Below are positions 47,938-57,124 of a DNA stretch of 64,000 bases, piece by piece. Every line of letters starts with the position of its first letter. The stretch's first letter is position 1. Both the position numbers and the translations under genes were made by a program. Under the pieces are notes generated by a model. It was not told where the DNA came from. It worked only from the letters and a program-made list of their open reading frames with translations, and ran no database searches. This DNA comes from Bradyrhizobium sp. (GTDB lineage: Bacteria > Pseudomonadota > Alphaproteobacteria > Rhizobiales > Xanthobacteraceae), in the NCBI RefSeq assembly GCF_027451485.1, contig NZ_DAIDJE010000078.1:19755-83754 (forward strand). Reading direction: 5' to 3'.

Positions 47938-48861
47938 TCACCCGCGCTGGCTCTCATAGGCCTTCAGGTGCGTATAGGCGACCTTGAGTTTTGGCAGGGG
48001 TACCTTTGCAGCGTCGCCGCGTGCGATCATATCGCCGACCACGTGATCGGCCTCGGTCCGCGCACCGGCCTTGATATCGCGGAACATTGAGGCGGTGAGT
48101 GGAGACCCTTCTGTCATCAGCATTCCGTTGATGCGGCTCAGGAATGCCTCGCGCGGAGTGTAGCCGGCAGCCCTTGCGACAGAAATGCATTCGTCGCGAA
48201 CGCCCAGGATGAAGTCCCGGCCACCGGGCGCAGCCAAGATATGGCCGACCGGCGCGCGCATCAGGGATGTCGAGCTCGCAAGCGTGGTGAGCAGCACCCA
48301 CTTCTCCCACATCTCCTGCATGATGTCGTCGCTCGCCTGCGAACCGATGTTGGCCGGAGCAAAATTCGCCGCGATGGCCTGCACTCGATCCGACATGGTC
48401 CCGTCGCGCTCACCAAAAGTGAGCGACTGAAACACCGGCGTCAGCTGCACAACGTGACGATTTTCATCGAGCGTCGCGGCAATACCGCACTGGCCGCCGA
48501 TGACACGCTCCCGACCGAAGCGATCATCGAGGACGTCGAGGTGACGCATCCCATTGAGCAGCGGGAGAATCACCGTCTGTGGTCCAACTGCGGGAGCAAA
48601 CGATTCGATCGCGTCATCGAGGTCGAACGCCTTACAACTCAACAGCACGACGTCGAACTTTTCCTTGAGCGTGTCGGCCTGCACGGCGGGCGGATTTTCC
48701 AGCGTCACGTCTCCATTGGGACTCTTGATGACGAGGCCGTCCCGGGCGAGTTCCGTTGCCCGCTTGGCGCGGACCAAAAACGTCACATCACGGCCGGCCT
48801 GCAACAATCGTCCGCCGAAATATCCGCCGATCGCTCCGGCTCCCACGACAAGAATACGCAT
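47938..48861 (-). CDS. panE: ketopantoate reductase family protein (PanE/ApbA)
   Basis: NADPH-dependent 2-dehydropantoate 2-reductase of pantothenate synthesis, or a paralogue. The 307-residue protein has the Rossmann motif VVGAGAIGGYFGGRL at 4-18, the VILPLLNGMRHLDVL loop with the catalytic-region Asn, and a C-terminal helical domain with EMWEKWVLL and SMFRDIKAGARTEADHVVG, where the conserved Lys and Glu lie. Many bacteria carry several members, so the exact substrate is not certain. Confidence 0.88.
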   Translation of the reverse strand: MRILVVGAGAIGGYFGGRLLQAGRDVTFLVRAKRATELARDGLVIKSPNGDVTLENPPAVQADTLKEKFDVVLLSCKAFDLDDAIESFAPAVGPQTVILPLLNGMRHLDVLDDRFGRERVIGGQCGIAATLDENRHVVQLTPVFQSLTFGERDGTMSDRVQAIAANFAPANIGSQASDDIMQEMWEKWVLLTTLASSTSLMRAPVGHILAAPGGRDFILGVRDECISVARAAGYTPREAFLSRINGMLMTEGSPLTASMFRDIKAGARTEADHVVGDMIARGDAAKVPLPKLKVAYTHLKAYESQRG

Positions 48862-48951
48862 TGGACGACGTCCTTTTCTTTTTGGCGATGGCGAATGGCG
48901 AATAGTAGCAAGTCAATCCGCTATACACCACTCGCGCTCGCCATTGTCCCG

Positions 48952-49689
48952 TCACCACTTTTCCCCGAACGGGCGAATTTCCAGTTCGAATGTCCAGGCG
49001 CTGCGCGGCTGCTGATAAAGCTGCCAATAGGAGGCCGCCACCGAGGCGGGCGGCATCAGCAGATCCGGATTGTTGAGCGCTTCCTTGCCCCAGAGCTGTT
49101 CGCGCCGCTGACGCACCCAGGCGGTATCGACGCCGGAATCGATGATCAGATGCGCGACATGGATGTTTTTCGGACCGAGTTCGCGCGCCATGGATTGTGC
49201 AACCGCGCGGAGCCCGAACTTGGCGCTGGCAAAGGCGGCAAAGCCGCTGCCGCCGCGCAGGGATGCCGTCGCGCCGGTGAAGAAGATGTTGCCCTGGCCG
49301 CGCGGCAGCATCAGGCGTGCCGACTCGCGCCCCGCAAGAAAGCCCGCCCAGCAGGCCATCTCCCAAACTTTGCGGAACACGCGGTCGGTGGTCTCCAGAA
49401 TCGGAAAATTGACATTGGCGCCGACGTTGAAAATGCTCACCTCAAGCGGAGCGTGCCGGTCAGCCTCGCTGAGGAAGGCCTCGACTTCATTTTCCTTGCG
49501 CGCGTCCAGCGCGCGCGCCACGATCGATCCGCCCGCCGCCTCGATGTCGCGCACCAGCGGCTCGAGCTTGGCGCCGTCGCGCCGGCCAGCGAATACGGTG
49601 AAGCCTTCTGCGGCGAATTTCCTGGCGATTTCGGCGCCGATATAGTCGCCGGCGCCGATCACGGCCACGGTAGCGTTGCGCCTTTGCAT
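48952..49689 (-). CDS. short-chain dehydrogenase/reductase with Phe in place of catalytic Tyr
   Basis: The 245-residue Rossmann protein has the N-terminal cofactor motif VIGAGDYIG, NVGANVN for the NAG region and the catalytic Ser in TGATASLRG. Where YxxxK is expected, the sequence is FASAK (in GFAAFASAKFGLRAVAQSMARELG), so the catalytic Tyr is missing. A subgroup of SDRs with this substitution and the ARELGPKNIHVAHLIID stretch exists in Proteobacteria; its activity is unclear to me. The ATG at 49689 has GGAGAA upstream. Confidence 0.85.
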   Translation of the reverse strand: MQRRNATVAVIGAGDYIGAEIARKFAAEGFTVFAGRRDGAKLEPLVRDIEAAGGSIVARALDARKENEVEAFLSEADRHAPLEVSIFNVGANVNFPILETTDRVFRKVWEMACWAGFLAGRESARLMLPRGQGNIFFTGATASLRGGSGFAAFASAKFGLRAVAQSMARELGPKNIHVAHLIIDSGVDTAWVRQRREQLWGKEALNNPDLLMPPASVAASYWQLYQQPRSAWTFELEIRPFGEKW

Positions 49690-49796
49690 GATTCGTTCTC
49701 CGCTCACGTCACCCGTCACTGCGGCGAGGCGAAGCAATCCGGAGACATATGAAGGCCTGGATTGCTTCCCCGCTTTGTTCCTCGCACAGACAAAGA

Positions 49797-50408
49797 TTAC
49801 CGACCCAACTGCACCATCTCCTCGACGTCGCGCAACTGCTCCTTGCCGAAGAATATCTCATCGCCAACGAAAAACGTCGGTGAGCCGAAGGCGCCGCGCT
49901 CGACGGCCGCCTGCGTATTCTCGATCAGCTTCGCTTTCACGTCGGCTTCGATGGCGCGGGCGAACAGCCTCGCTGCATCAAGGCCGGATGCGGTCAGCGC
50001 GGCAAGCGCAACTTCCGGGTCGTCCATCTTCTTCGGCTCGACCCACATATGATGAAAGGCGGCGTCGACGTATCGTTCGAAAACGCCTTCGAGTTGGGCG
50101 GCGACCGCAGCGCGCATCAAGTTCAGCGTATTGACCGGAAAGAACGGGTTCCAGGTGTAAGGCTTGACCTGAAAGCGCTTCAGGAAGCGTTGTGTCTCAA
50201 TTGCCTGGAATTCGCGCTTGTTCTTGATGCCGGCTAGCGTCTCGGCCGGAGAGCGATTGTTGGTGGCCTTGAAAATGCCGCCGAGCAGGATCGGCACGTA
50301 TTCGAATTTCACCCCGATCCGTTTCTCGATTGGAGGGATCGCCTCATGGCTGAGGAATGCGTTGGGGCTGCCGAAATCGAACAAGAATTGCGGAGCTGTC
50401 GGACTCAT
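49797..50408 (-). CDS. 2-hydroxychromene-2-carboxylate isomerase-like DsbA-fold protein
   Basis: The 203-residue protein begins QFLFDFGSPNAFLSHEAIPPIEKRIGVKFEYVPILLGGIFKATNN, the family N-terminus with the DFxSPxxxL Ser. It has the C-terminal GAFGSPTFFVGDEIFFGKEQL motif. The family uses glutathione to isomerise the double bond in naphthalene breakdown. No other naphthalene genes are nearby, so the real substrate is unknown. It lies downstream of the MATE gene on the same strand, with an 86-base gap that has a small palindrome. Confidence 0.88.
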   Translation of the reverse strand: MSPTAPQFLFDFGSPNAFLSHEAIPPIEKRIGVKFEYVPILLGGIFKATNNRSPAETLAGIKNKREFQAIETQRFLKRFQVKPYTWNPFFPVNTLNLMRAAVAAQLEGVFERYVDAAFHHMWVEPKKMDDPEVALAALTASGLDAARLFARAIEADVKAKLIENTQAAVERGAFGSPTFFVGDEIFFGKEQLRDVEEMVQLGR

Positions 50409-50472
50409 GAGCGCCTCGCGTTGCCGGAACAGGTTGCATTGTGGCGCAGCTGGCGTCCCGCGTCTATCCTGT

Positions 50473-50488
50473 TATGATGGTTATCATA
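50473..50488. promoter_or_regulatory. small perfect palindrome ahead of the isomerase gene
   Basis: TATGATGGTTATCATA has perfect 6-base arms around GGTT. It lies 65 bases upstream of the isomerase start and just after the MATE stop codon. It could be an operator, but with short AT-rich arms it may be chance. Confidence 0.3.
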
Positions 50489-50494
50489 CTTTGG

Positions 50495-51844
50495 TCAGAT
50501 CAGCCGCTTGATGGCGCGCTTGCGCCATGCCAGCAGGTAGTAGCCCATTTGCAGCAGGAACATTGCGCTGAACGCGATCGGGTAGGCCGCCCAGATACCG
50601 TCGATCCCGATGACCCGGCCGAGCAGGAACGCGGCGGGCACCTCGATTCCGGCGATTGCGAAGATCTGAATCGACAATGGTGCCCATACTGTTCCGCTGG
50701 AGCGCATCGCTCCTGAAAATACCAGCGCCATCCCAAACACCACCGAGCTCCACAAGACGATACGGAGCAGCCTCTGGGCGAGTTCAAGAACCGAGGGATC
50801 GACGATAAAGAAGCCCATGATGATGCGTGACAGCAGGTAGGCGAGCGCGACCAGGCTGCCGGTCAGGACGAGATTCATGACGAGTCCTGTACGCACGATC
50901 GAGCCGATCTGGTTCGAGTGGCCCCTGCCGATCGCCTGCGCACCAAAGATCGAGACCGTGATGGCAATCGACACCGCCGGGAACTGGGCATAGCCCAGGA
51001 CCTGGTTGACAGCGCCATAGGCGGCGGTCGCTCCGGCGCCGAAGCCGTTGACAAGCCCAAGCAGCACCAATTCCGCCAGCGACATGCTCACCATTCCGGC
51101 GGCGGAGGGGATTCCGATATTGAGAACCTTGCGGAGCAGGACTCCGTCGATCCGCATCGCGCGCAGAAATGCGGCGTCGAAGGCCAGGACATGGTGACGG
51201 CGTCGAAGGTCCAGAGTCAGCCACAACAGCGTGAACACGCCTGAGACCGCCGAGGCCCATGCCGCGCTGGAAACACCGAGCATTGGCAGACCGAGCCACC
51301 CCTTGATCAGAGCAGGTGTTGTCAGAAGGCCCACCCCGGTCGAGATGGCCAGCGCCACCAGCGGCGTCACCGTATCGCCGGTGCCGCGCAGCATCGAAGT
51401 CAGCAGAAGGAAGACGAAAGTCAGCGGCATCGAGACCAGCATGATGCGGGAATAAGATTCCGCGGCGTCGAGAATGGCAGGCGGAGTCGCGAGTACGATC
51501 AGGAGCTGCCGGCAGAACAGGCCGCCGAAAATCGCGATCATCGCCGAGCCGAGCAGGGCGACCGTCAGCGTCGTCCCCGCCACCGACCGCACCTTGTCCG
51601 GTTCGCGTGCCCCCCAGGCCTGCCCGATCAGCACGCTGGCGCCCGCGCCCAGTCCTATGACGAACGAGATGAAGAAGAACATTATCGGAAAGAAAGTGGA
51701 CACGGCCGCCAATGCGTCCACGCCGATCATCTGACCGAGATAGACGCCGTTGATGGTGCCGAACAGCGATTGCAGGATGTTGGTCAGCATCATCGGCGCG
51801 AGGAAGAACAGGAATGTCTTCCAGAGAGGCGTGTGATCAGACAC
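50495..51844 (-). CDS. MATE-family efflux transporter
   Basis: The 449-residue membrane protein has twelve predicted helices in two related halves and the family segments MLTNILQSLFGTINGVYLGQMIG, GLGAGASVLIGQAWGA and FGAGATAAYGAVNQVLGYAQFPAVSIAITVSIFGAQAIG. MATE pumps export cationic compounds using Na+ or H+. The substrate is not predictable. The start at 51844 is good. Confidence 0.93.
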   Translation of the reverse strand: MSDHTPLWKTFLFFLAPMMLTNILQSLFGTINGVYLGQMIGVDALAAVSTFFPIMFFFISFVIGLGAGASVLIGQAWGAREPDKVRSVAGTTLTVALLGSAMIAIFGGLFCRQLLIVLATPPAILDAAESYSRIMLVSMPLTFVFLLLTSMLRGTGDTVTPLVALAISTGVGLLTTPALIKGWLGLPMLGVSSAAWASAVSGVFTLLWLTLDLRRRHHVLAFDAAFLRAMRIDGVLLRKVLNIGIPSAAGMVSMSLAELVLLGLVNGFGAGATAAYGAVNQVLGYAQFPAVSIAITVSIFGAQAIGRGHSNQIGSIVRTGLVMNLVLTGSLVALAYLLSRIIMGFFIVDPSVLELAQRLLRIVLWSSVVFGMALVFSGAMRSSGTVWAPLSIQIFAIAGIEVPAAFLLGRVIGIDGIWAAYPIAFSAMFLLQMGYYLLAWRKRAIKRLI

Positions 51845-51934
51845 GGGCTTCTCCTTGTGAAGCGGTGTAGCGGATTGGAGATCTGCAACTTGGAGGCTTG
51901 AAACTGCAGCAGGTAGAGCGCGATTGATGTCCGA

Positions 51935-52510
51935 TCAGGCGCTTTGAGTATCGGCGCGATCGCTGAAGGCAAGCTTGATGATGTGGTCGCGGACATCCTC
52001 GGGCCAACCGGCGATATGTTCGCTGAAACGCCGCCGCTCGCCAGCAAACAACGCGCGTGAGGCCTCCTCGAAGCCGGGCAGATCACCCGCCATCGCCGAC
52101 ATGAAGTGATAGGCCGCGTCCCTTGCCGCACGATGACGATCTCGATCGCCGCTGGTCCGGCGCGCCTCGTCGACGAGTTTTCGCAGGGCCACGGAGGCGC
52201 CTCCCGGCTGGTTCGCGAGCCATTCCCAGTGCCGGGGCAACAGCGTCACCTCGCGGGCCACCACTCCGAGTTTGGGACGGCCGCGACCGCGCGGCTCAGC
52301 GCTCGCTATTTCCTCGGTGGACGACTCGAAACTCTTGCAGCGAAGGTCGAAGTCGACCGGGCGGCCCGTGGCATCGTCGAAGATCAGGATGGGCCCAGTT
52401 GCGGGGCTCTGACCGGCTTTCCTGACAGCGAGCGCAACCTCGGCCAAAGGGCCGGATGCCAACAGCCGTGGTCCGATGAAGGCTGTGAACTGCGGGGTGG
52501 GGCTTTGCAT
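51935..52510 (-). CDS. DUF2239-family protein
   Basis: A 191-residue protein of a family without known function. Recognisable parts are FTAFIGPRLLASGPLAEVALAVRKA, ILIFDDATGRPVDFDLR, GRGRPKLGVVAREVTLLPRHWEWLANQPGGASVALRKLVDEAR, and C-terminal PGFEEASRALFAGERRRFSEHIAGWPEDVRDHI. It has no membrane helix or signal. The segment LLPRHWEWLANQPGGASVALRKLVDEAR looks like a helical DNA-associated or ribbon-helix-helix-like stretch, but I would not assign a role. A conspicuous inverted repeat lies 40 bases upstream. Confidence 0.85.
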   Translation of the reverse strand: MQSPTPQFTAFIGPRLLASGPLAEVALAVRKAGQSPATGPILIFDDATGRPVDFDLRCKSFESSTEEIASAEPRGRGRPKLGVVAREVTLLPRHWEWLANQPGGASVALRKLVDEARRTSGDRDRHRAARDAAYHFMSAMAGDLPGFEEASRALFAGERRRFSEHIAGWPEDVRDHIIKLAFSDRADTQSA

Positions 52511-52550
52511 CCTGGATCAATCTCGGAAATTGAGAACGGTCGCCAATTTA

Positions 52551-52586
52551 TATCCGGGTAAATTACAAATCAATATTACCCGGATA
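52551..52586. promoter_or_regulatory. inverted repeat operator-like site ahead of the DUF2239 gene
   Basis: Perfect 11-base arms TATCCGGGTAA (52551-52561) and TTACCCGGATA (52576-52586) lie 14 bases apart in an AT-rich patch, 40 bases upstream of the DUF2239 start. The GC-rich core in an AT-rich patch is typical of a regulator site, most likely two half-sites on neighbouring helical faces. Confidence 0.6.
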
Positions 52587-52703
52587 AAATATTCGAGAGC
52601 CTCGATCGTTGAGCGCGTTCGTCATCGCTGACAGCATGGTCCGCTGCTACGAAGTCTCGGTCTGACAAACCGCCAAACCGCTTCGGCACATCTGGGGGTT
52701 CAC

Positions 52704-53369
52704 GTGCTTACGGTCCATCACCTCAACAATTCCCGATCGCAGCGGGTGCTGTGGCTTCTGGAAGAACTAAACGTCGGCTACGACATTGTGCGCTATCAGC
52801 GTCAGCCGGACATGCGGGCGCCGGCCGAGCTCCGCGCCATTCACCCGCTTGGAAAATCGCCCGTCATCACCGACGGCGGAAAAACGATCGCGGAGTCCGG
52901 CGCGATCGCCGAATACCTCGTCGGCAGTTACGGCAACGGACGGCTGATCCCGCCGCCCGATACGCCGGAGCGTTTGCGCTATACTTATTGGCTGCACTAT
53001 GCCGAAGGCTCGGCCATGCCGCCGTTGCTGATGAAGCTGCTGTTCACGATCATGCCGCGGCGCTCGCCCGCCTTGCTTCGTCCGCTGGTACGCAAGGTCT
53101 GCAATCAGGCGCTTCTGGCCATCGTCAATCCGCAGCTCAAGCTGCACATGGCGTTCTGGGAAAGCGAGCTCGCCAAGAGCGAGTGGTTCGCGGGCGAAGC
53201 CTTCACCGCCGCCGACATCCAGATGAGCTTTCCGCTGGAGGCGGCGGCAGCGCGCGGCGGCCTCGAGCAGGGCCATCCCAAGGCGATGGCATTTCTGGAG
53301 CGCATCCACGCGCGGCCCGCCTACCAGCGCGCGCTGGAAAGAGGCGGACCCTACGCAGTCGGCAAGTAA
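52704..53369 (+). CDS. glutathione S-transferase
   Basis: The 221-residue cytosolic GST has an N-terminal thioredoxin-like domain (MLTVHHLNNSRSQRVLWLLEELNVGYDIV) with the cis-Pro/ESGAIAEYL glutathione-binding segment at about 50-75, and an all-helical C-terminal domain with WFAGEAFTAADIQMSFPLEAA. The start is GTG at 52704 with GGGGG about 8 bases upstream. It converges on purH with 48 bases between. Confidence 0.92.
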   Translation: MLTVHHLNNSRSQRVLWLLEELNVGYDIVRYQRQPDMRAPAELRAIHPLGKSPVITDGGKTIAESGAIAEYLVGSYGNGRLIPPPDTPERLRYTYWLHYAEGSAMPPLLMKLLFTIMPRRSPALLRPLVRKVCNQALLAIVNPQLKLHMAFWESELAKSEWFAGEAFTAADIQMSFPLEAAAARGGLEQGHPKAMAFLERIHARPAYQRALERGGPYAVGK

Positions 53370-53417
53370 GCAGATTATTGTCCTTCGGCTTCGCCGCAGG
53401 CGCGGACTGCCGAGGGC

Positions 53418-55010
53418 TTAATGCCTGAAGTGGCGCACCCCCGTGAACACCATGGCGATGTTGTGGGCGTCGGCGGCTTCGATGACCTCGTTGTCCCGCA
53501 CCGAGCCGCCGGGCTGGATCACCGCGGTGGCGCCCGCTTCAATGCAGGCCAGCATGCCGTCGGCAAACGGGAAGAAGGCGTCGGAAGCGACGACCGATCC
53601 TTTGGTCAACGGCTCGGCGAGCTTTAGCTCGCGCGCGGCGTCCTCTGCCTTTCGCGCGGCGATGCGCGCCGAATCCACCCGGCTCATCTGGCCCGCACCG
53701 ATGCCGACGGTGGCGAGATCCTTCGCATAGATGATCGTGTTCGACTTGACGTGCTTGACCACGCGGAAAGCGAACATCAGATCGCGCATCTCCGCTTCGG
53801 TCGGCGCCCGTTTGGTCGCAACCTTCAGCACCATGTCGTCGATCACGGCGTTGTCGCGGCTCTGCACCAGCAAACCGCCCGCGACCGTCTTTGCTGTCAG
53901 CCCGCTGGCCCGGGGATCGGGCAGTCCGCCGGTCAGAAGCAGCCGAAGATTGCGGCGCTTGGCGACCACGGCGATGGCGTCATCGGTTGCGCCGGGTGCG
54001 ATGATGACCTCGGTGAAGATCTCGGTGACGGCCTTCGCCGTCTCCACGTCCAACGTGCGGTTCAGCGCGATAATGCCGCCATAGGCCGAGGTCGAGTCGC
54101 AGGCAAGCGCGCGGCGGTAAGCTGTGGCGAGATCGGAGCCCTCGGCAACGCCGCAAGGGTTGGCGTGCTTGACGATGACGCAGGCCGCGGTGCGTCTTGG
54201 ATCAAATTCGGCGACGCATTCAAACGCCGCATCGGTGTCGTTGATGTTGTTGTAGGAAAGCTCCTTGCCCTGCAACTGGAGCAACGTCGAGACGCCGGGC
54301 CGCCTTTCGGGCAGGCGATAGAATGCCGCCTTCTGATGCGGATTTTCGCCGTACCGTAGCGACTGAATCAGGCGACCGCCGAAGGCGCGGAAATCCGGCG
54401 CTTCAATATTGATTTCGGAAGCGAACCAATTGGAGATCGCCGCATCGTAGGCGGCCGTCCGCGCATAGGCCTTTGCTGCCAGACGCCGTCGCAAGTGCAG
54501 TGTGGTTGCGCCCTGATGGGCCTTGAGTTCATCAAGAATGGCCTGATAATCGCCGGCATCGACAACGACAACAACATCGTTGTGGTTTTTCGCCGCGGCG
54601 CGGATCATCGCGGGTCCGCCAATATCGATGTTCTCGATGCACTCTTCGAAATTGCCGCCTTTATCGACGGTGGCTTCAAACGGATAGAGGTTGACGACCA
54701 GCAGATCGATTGGTGCGATATCATGCGCCTTCATCGCGCCGGCGTGATCGGCTTTGTTGCGGATGGCGAGCAGACCGCCGTGCACTTTCGGATGCAGCGT
54801 CTTGACGCGCCCATCCATCATCTCCGGAAATCCGGTCAGCTCTGAGACGTCCTTGACCTTCAAGCCGGCTTCCGCGATTGCTTTCGCGGTCCCGCCGGTC
54901 GAAACGAGCTCGACGCCCTGGAGAGCGAGCGAGCGCGCGAATTCGAGCAGGCCTGATTTGTCGGAAACAGAGAGCAGAGCGCGGGTAACGCGGCGTAGTT
55001 GATCGGTCAT
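53418..55010 (-). CDS. purH: bifunctional AICAR transformylase / IMP cyclohydrolase
   Basis: Catalyses the last two steps of IMP synthesis. The 530-residue protein has the N-terminal MGS-like cyclohydrolase domain ([59 protein letters not shown]). The C-terminal transformylase domain follows ([49 protein letters not shown]). The ATG at 55010 gives [20 protein letters not shown]. No other pur gene is adjacent. Confidence 0.96.
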   Translation of the reverse strand: MTDQLRRVTRALLSVSDKSGLLEFARSLALQGVELVSTGGTAKAIAEAGLKVKDVSELTGFPEMMDGRVKTLHPKVHGGLLAIRNKADHAGAMKAHDIAPIDLLVVNLYPFEATVDKGGNFEECIENIDIGGPAMIRAAAKNHNDVVVVVDAGDYQAILDELKAHQGATTLHLRRRLAAKAYARTAAYDAAISNWFASEINIEAPDFRAFGGRLIQSLRYGENPHQKAAFYRLPERRPGVSTLLQLQGKELSYNNINDTDAAFECVAEFDPRRTAACVIVKHANPCGVAEGSDLATAYRRALACDSTSAYGGIIALNRTLDVETAKAVTEIFTEVIIAPGATDDAIAVVAKRRNLRLLLTGGLPDPRASGLTAKTVAGGLLVQSRDNAVIDDMVLKVATKRAPTEAEMRDLMFAFRVVKHVKSNTIIYAKDLATVGIGAGQMSRVDSARIAARKAEDAARELKLAEPLTKGSVVASDAFFPFADGMLACIEAGATAVIQPGGSVRDNEVIEAADAHNIAMVFTGVRHFRH

Positions 55011-55237
55011 GGGCAAAATCCTTCGTTCAGGAGTGCTGATGCCCAGGCGCACGGCAGAAATTCCCGCGCTTCCCGATGGTGCTCCATCCAAAGTCGCCAG
55101 TCGCGCGAGCGAGCGCTGAGTAGCAGCTTTCAGTGTCCTTCACAACGGTAAGATAGAGCGTCGCCAAATAGCCGTACTCTCACGCCCAGCGAAGGAATCT
55201 TATTGGCACCCTTGCGCAAGTAACAATCAAGGCGCTC

Positions 55238-56986
55238 TCAAAGCGGCAGTTCCGGTTCGTGGCGCGCACCGCGTCTTGCTGAGGTTGCCGATGGCGAGGC
55301 AGTCGAGCGCACGAAGCTCCAGCGAACGGACGGCGCACGGTGTGACTCCTGGCGGATCACGATCTGGGAGGTGCGGCGCGGCCCGTCATTGCCGGCCAGA
55401 AATACGCTGTCTTCAAGGTCGACCCTGTCGTCGAGCGCCTCAAAGATCCAGACATCGCGGTTGGGCAGCACCAGCATCACGCCTCTGGCGTCGCTGAGAC
55501 GACTTGCCTTCACCGCGGGGTGAAGATGAAAGCGCAGCGCATAATCGGTTTCACTGACCTTGCTTCGACCGTTGGACGCCAGAACCAGGCTATCTTCGCC
55601 ATCGAGCCGCGTGCCGTCCGGTGCGAGCATCAGCGTCCGGCGGTGAATCACGCCGAACCGGTTGAGGTAGCCGTCATGCGAAGCCGTCAGCAGCACGCCA
55701 TTGGCCACGGCTTCGCGATAGCTTTCGACCTCCGTCGGCCCGCTGACGATCGGCGCGCCCTGCAACAGCCGCTTCATCGCCGAAAACTCCACGAACTGGC
55801 ACGACGATGTGTCGTGGTAGGTCAGCGTCGAATGGGCCGCCGTGCCTCGGGCAAAGCTCCGCCAATTGTCGCGGCCGGTGGACGGCATACCGCAATTGGT
55901 GACGAGCCGGCTCGTGCCTGAGGAGAGCTCAAACGAAAGGCATCCGGCATGCGCGTCCTGGCTGACGCTTGGCGGAGGCGCTGGCCCGGTGTCGATGATC
56001 AGGACGGTGTTGCCGGCGTCGAGCCGCTGAAACCCGGTGTGCGACATGTTCGACATCGGCACGCCATGGGTGTCGTCATAGGCCAGCAAGGTCGCCAGCA
56101 CGTCAGAAGGCGTGCTGCTCATCCCGTTGAACAATGCGAAACTGCCGTCACCGTGCCTGAAGAAGCGCAGCATCGGCATCATGCGGTCGATGGCGTTCAA
56201 CAAGGCCGGCGGCGGCGCGATGTTGCGCGCGGCGAAGGTCTGCCGCAGTGGTAGGAGATCGGTCAAAAGCTCGATCAGCGCGCCGGGGTTGCGCGAGATA
56301 TGTCCGCCGTCGGGCAGGATTTGCCGTTGCAACTCCTCCGAAAGCTTGCGCGCGGCGGTGCGGATGTGGCGCGCCTGATTAGCCAGGCACAGCGAGGCGT
56401 AACAGAGCGCGATCAATACCTGGAGCCGCGGCACGCCATCGGCGATGTCGATCGTAGCGGAGCGTAGGTAACGGATTTCGCGCGAAAGCCCACGCAAATA
56501 GCGCCGATAGAATTTGCCGTCGGTATCGCCGAGGACCAACGGCGCCTGCGACAAGAGCGAGACGACGCGCCGGGCCAGCACGTCGGGACGGCGCGCCATC
56601 GGTCGTTTGTAGTTCGGGTTCGACAGCCAGTCATCGACCAGCGCGCGGGCGTTGGCGCGGGTCAGCGCGGTATCAGCGGCGCGCAAATGGCGAAGCCATC
56701 CGAAGCCGAGGAGCGCGACCTCCCAATCCTCCGATGGCGGCTCGAGCTCGAAAATCGAGCGGCCGTGGCAGGTGACGATTTTACCCGCGAAGACGAAGCG
56801 GCCAGCGTAGATTTCGGCCGCGCGCGTTGCGTCCGCCGTGCGCAGATCATGCGGGGCAATGATGAGGCGATCGGTCCGGCTTGGCCATATTGAGGACAAT
56901 GCCGCCGAGCCGCTGCTTGCCCGCGCCATCAGGTTGCGCGCAACGCGGCCGAGAATCAGCGTCGAGATACGTTTGCGTTGTGACAC
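55238..56986 (-). CDS. heparinase II/III-family protein
   Basis: The 582-residue protein has an N-terminal alpha/alpha-toroid half (helical, with WLRHLRAADTALTRANARALVDDWL and LPDGGHISRNPGALIELLTDLLPLRQ) and a C-terminal beta-sandwich domain of the heparinase II/III family (CLSFELSSGTSRLVTNCGMP, STLTYHDTSSCQF, THRRTLML-like IHRRTLMLAPDG). These are lyases for uronic-acid polysaccharides, though this alphaproteobacterial branch is not characterised. No signal peptide is seen. The likely start is the GTG at 56986, giving MSQRKRISTLILGR. It lies downstream of rsmB on the same strand. Confidence 0.85.
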   Translation of the reverse strand: MSQRKRISTLILGRVARNLMARASSGSAALSSIWPSRTDRLIIAPHDLRTADATRAAEIYAGRFVFAGKIVTCHGRSIFELEPPSEDWEVALLGFGWLRHLRAADTALTRANARALVDDWLSNPNYKRPMARRPDVLARRVVSLLSQAPLVLGDTDGKFYRRYLRGLSREIRYLRSATIDIADGVPRLQVLIALCYASLCLANQARHIRTAARKLSEELQRQILPDGGHISRNPGALIELLTDLLPLRQTFAARNIAPPPALLNAIDRMMPMLRFFRHGDGSFALFNGMSSTPSDVLATLLAYDDTHGVPMSNMSHTGFQRLDAGNTVLIIDTGPAPPPSVSQDAHAGCLSFELSSGTSRLVTNCGMPSTGRDNWRSFARGTAAHSTLTYHDTSSCQFVEFSAMKRLLQGAPIVSGPTEVESYREAVANGVLLTASHDGYLNRFGVIHRRTLMLAPDGTRLDGEDSLVLASNGRSKVSETDYALRFHLHPAVKASRLSDARGVMLVLPNRDVWIFEALDDRVDLEDSVFLAGNDGPRRTSQIVIRQESHRAPSVRWSFVRSTASPSATSARRGARHEPELPL

Positions 56987-57124
56987 GCCCTGCCTTGGCT
57001 GGGAGGATTCTTTCCGGCTCCTTTTAATCCGGAAATGCAGCCAAAACACCACCTTGAAACGGTCCGAATCAGCGCGGCAGGCGCAAAAACCGGTGCAAAA
57101 TCAGGATTTAGCCGACAATGCCGT

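Noticed and set aside
48241..49752. 503-codon plus-strand frame across panE and the SDR gene.
   Set aside because: Antisense to two genes with clear motifs.
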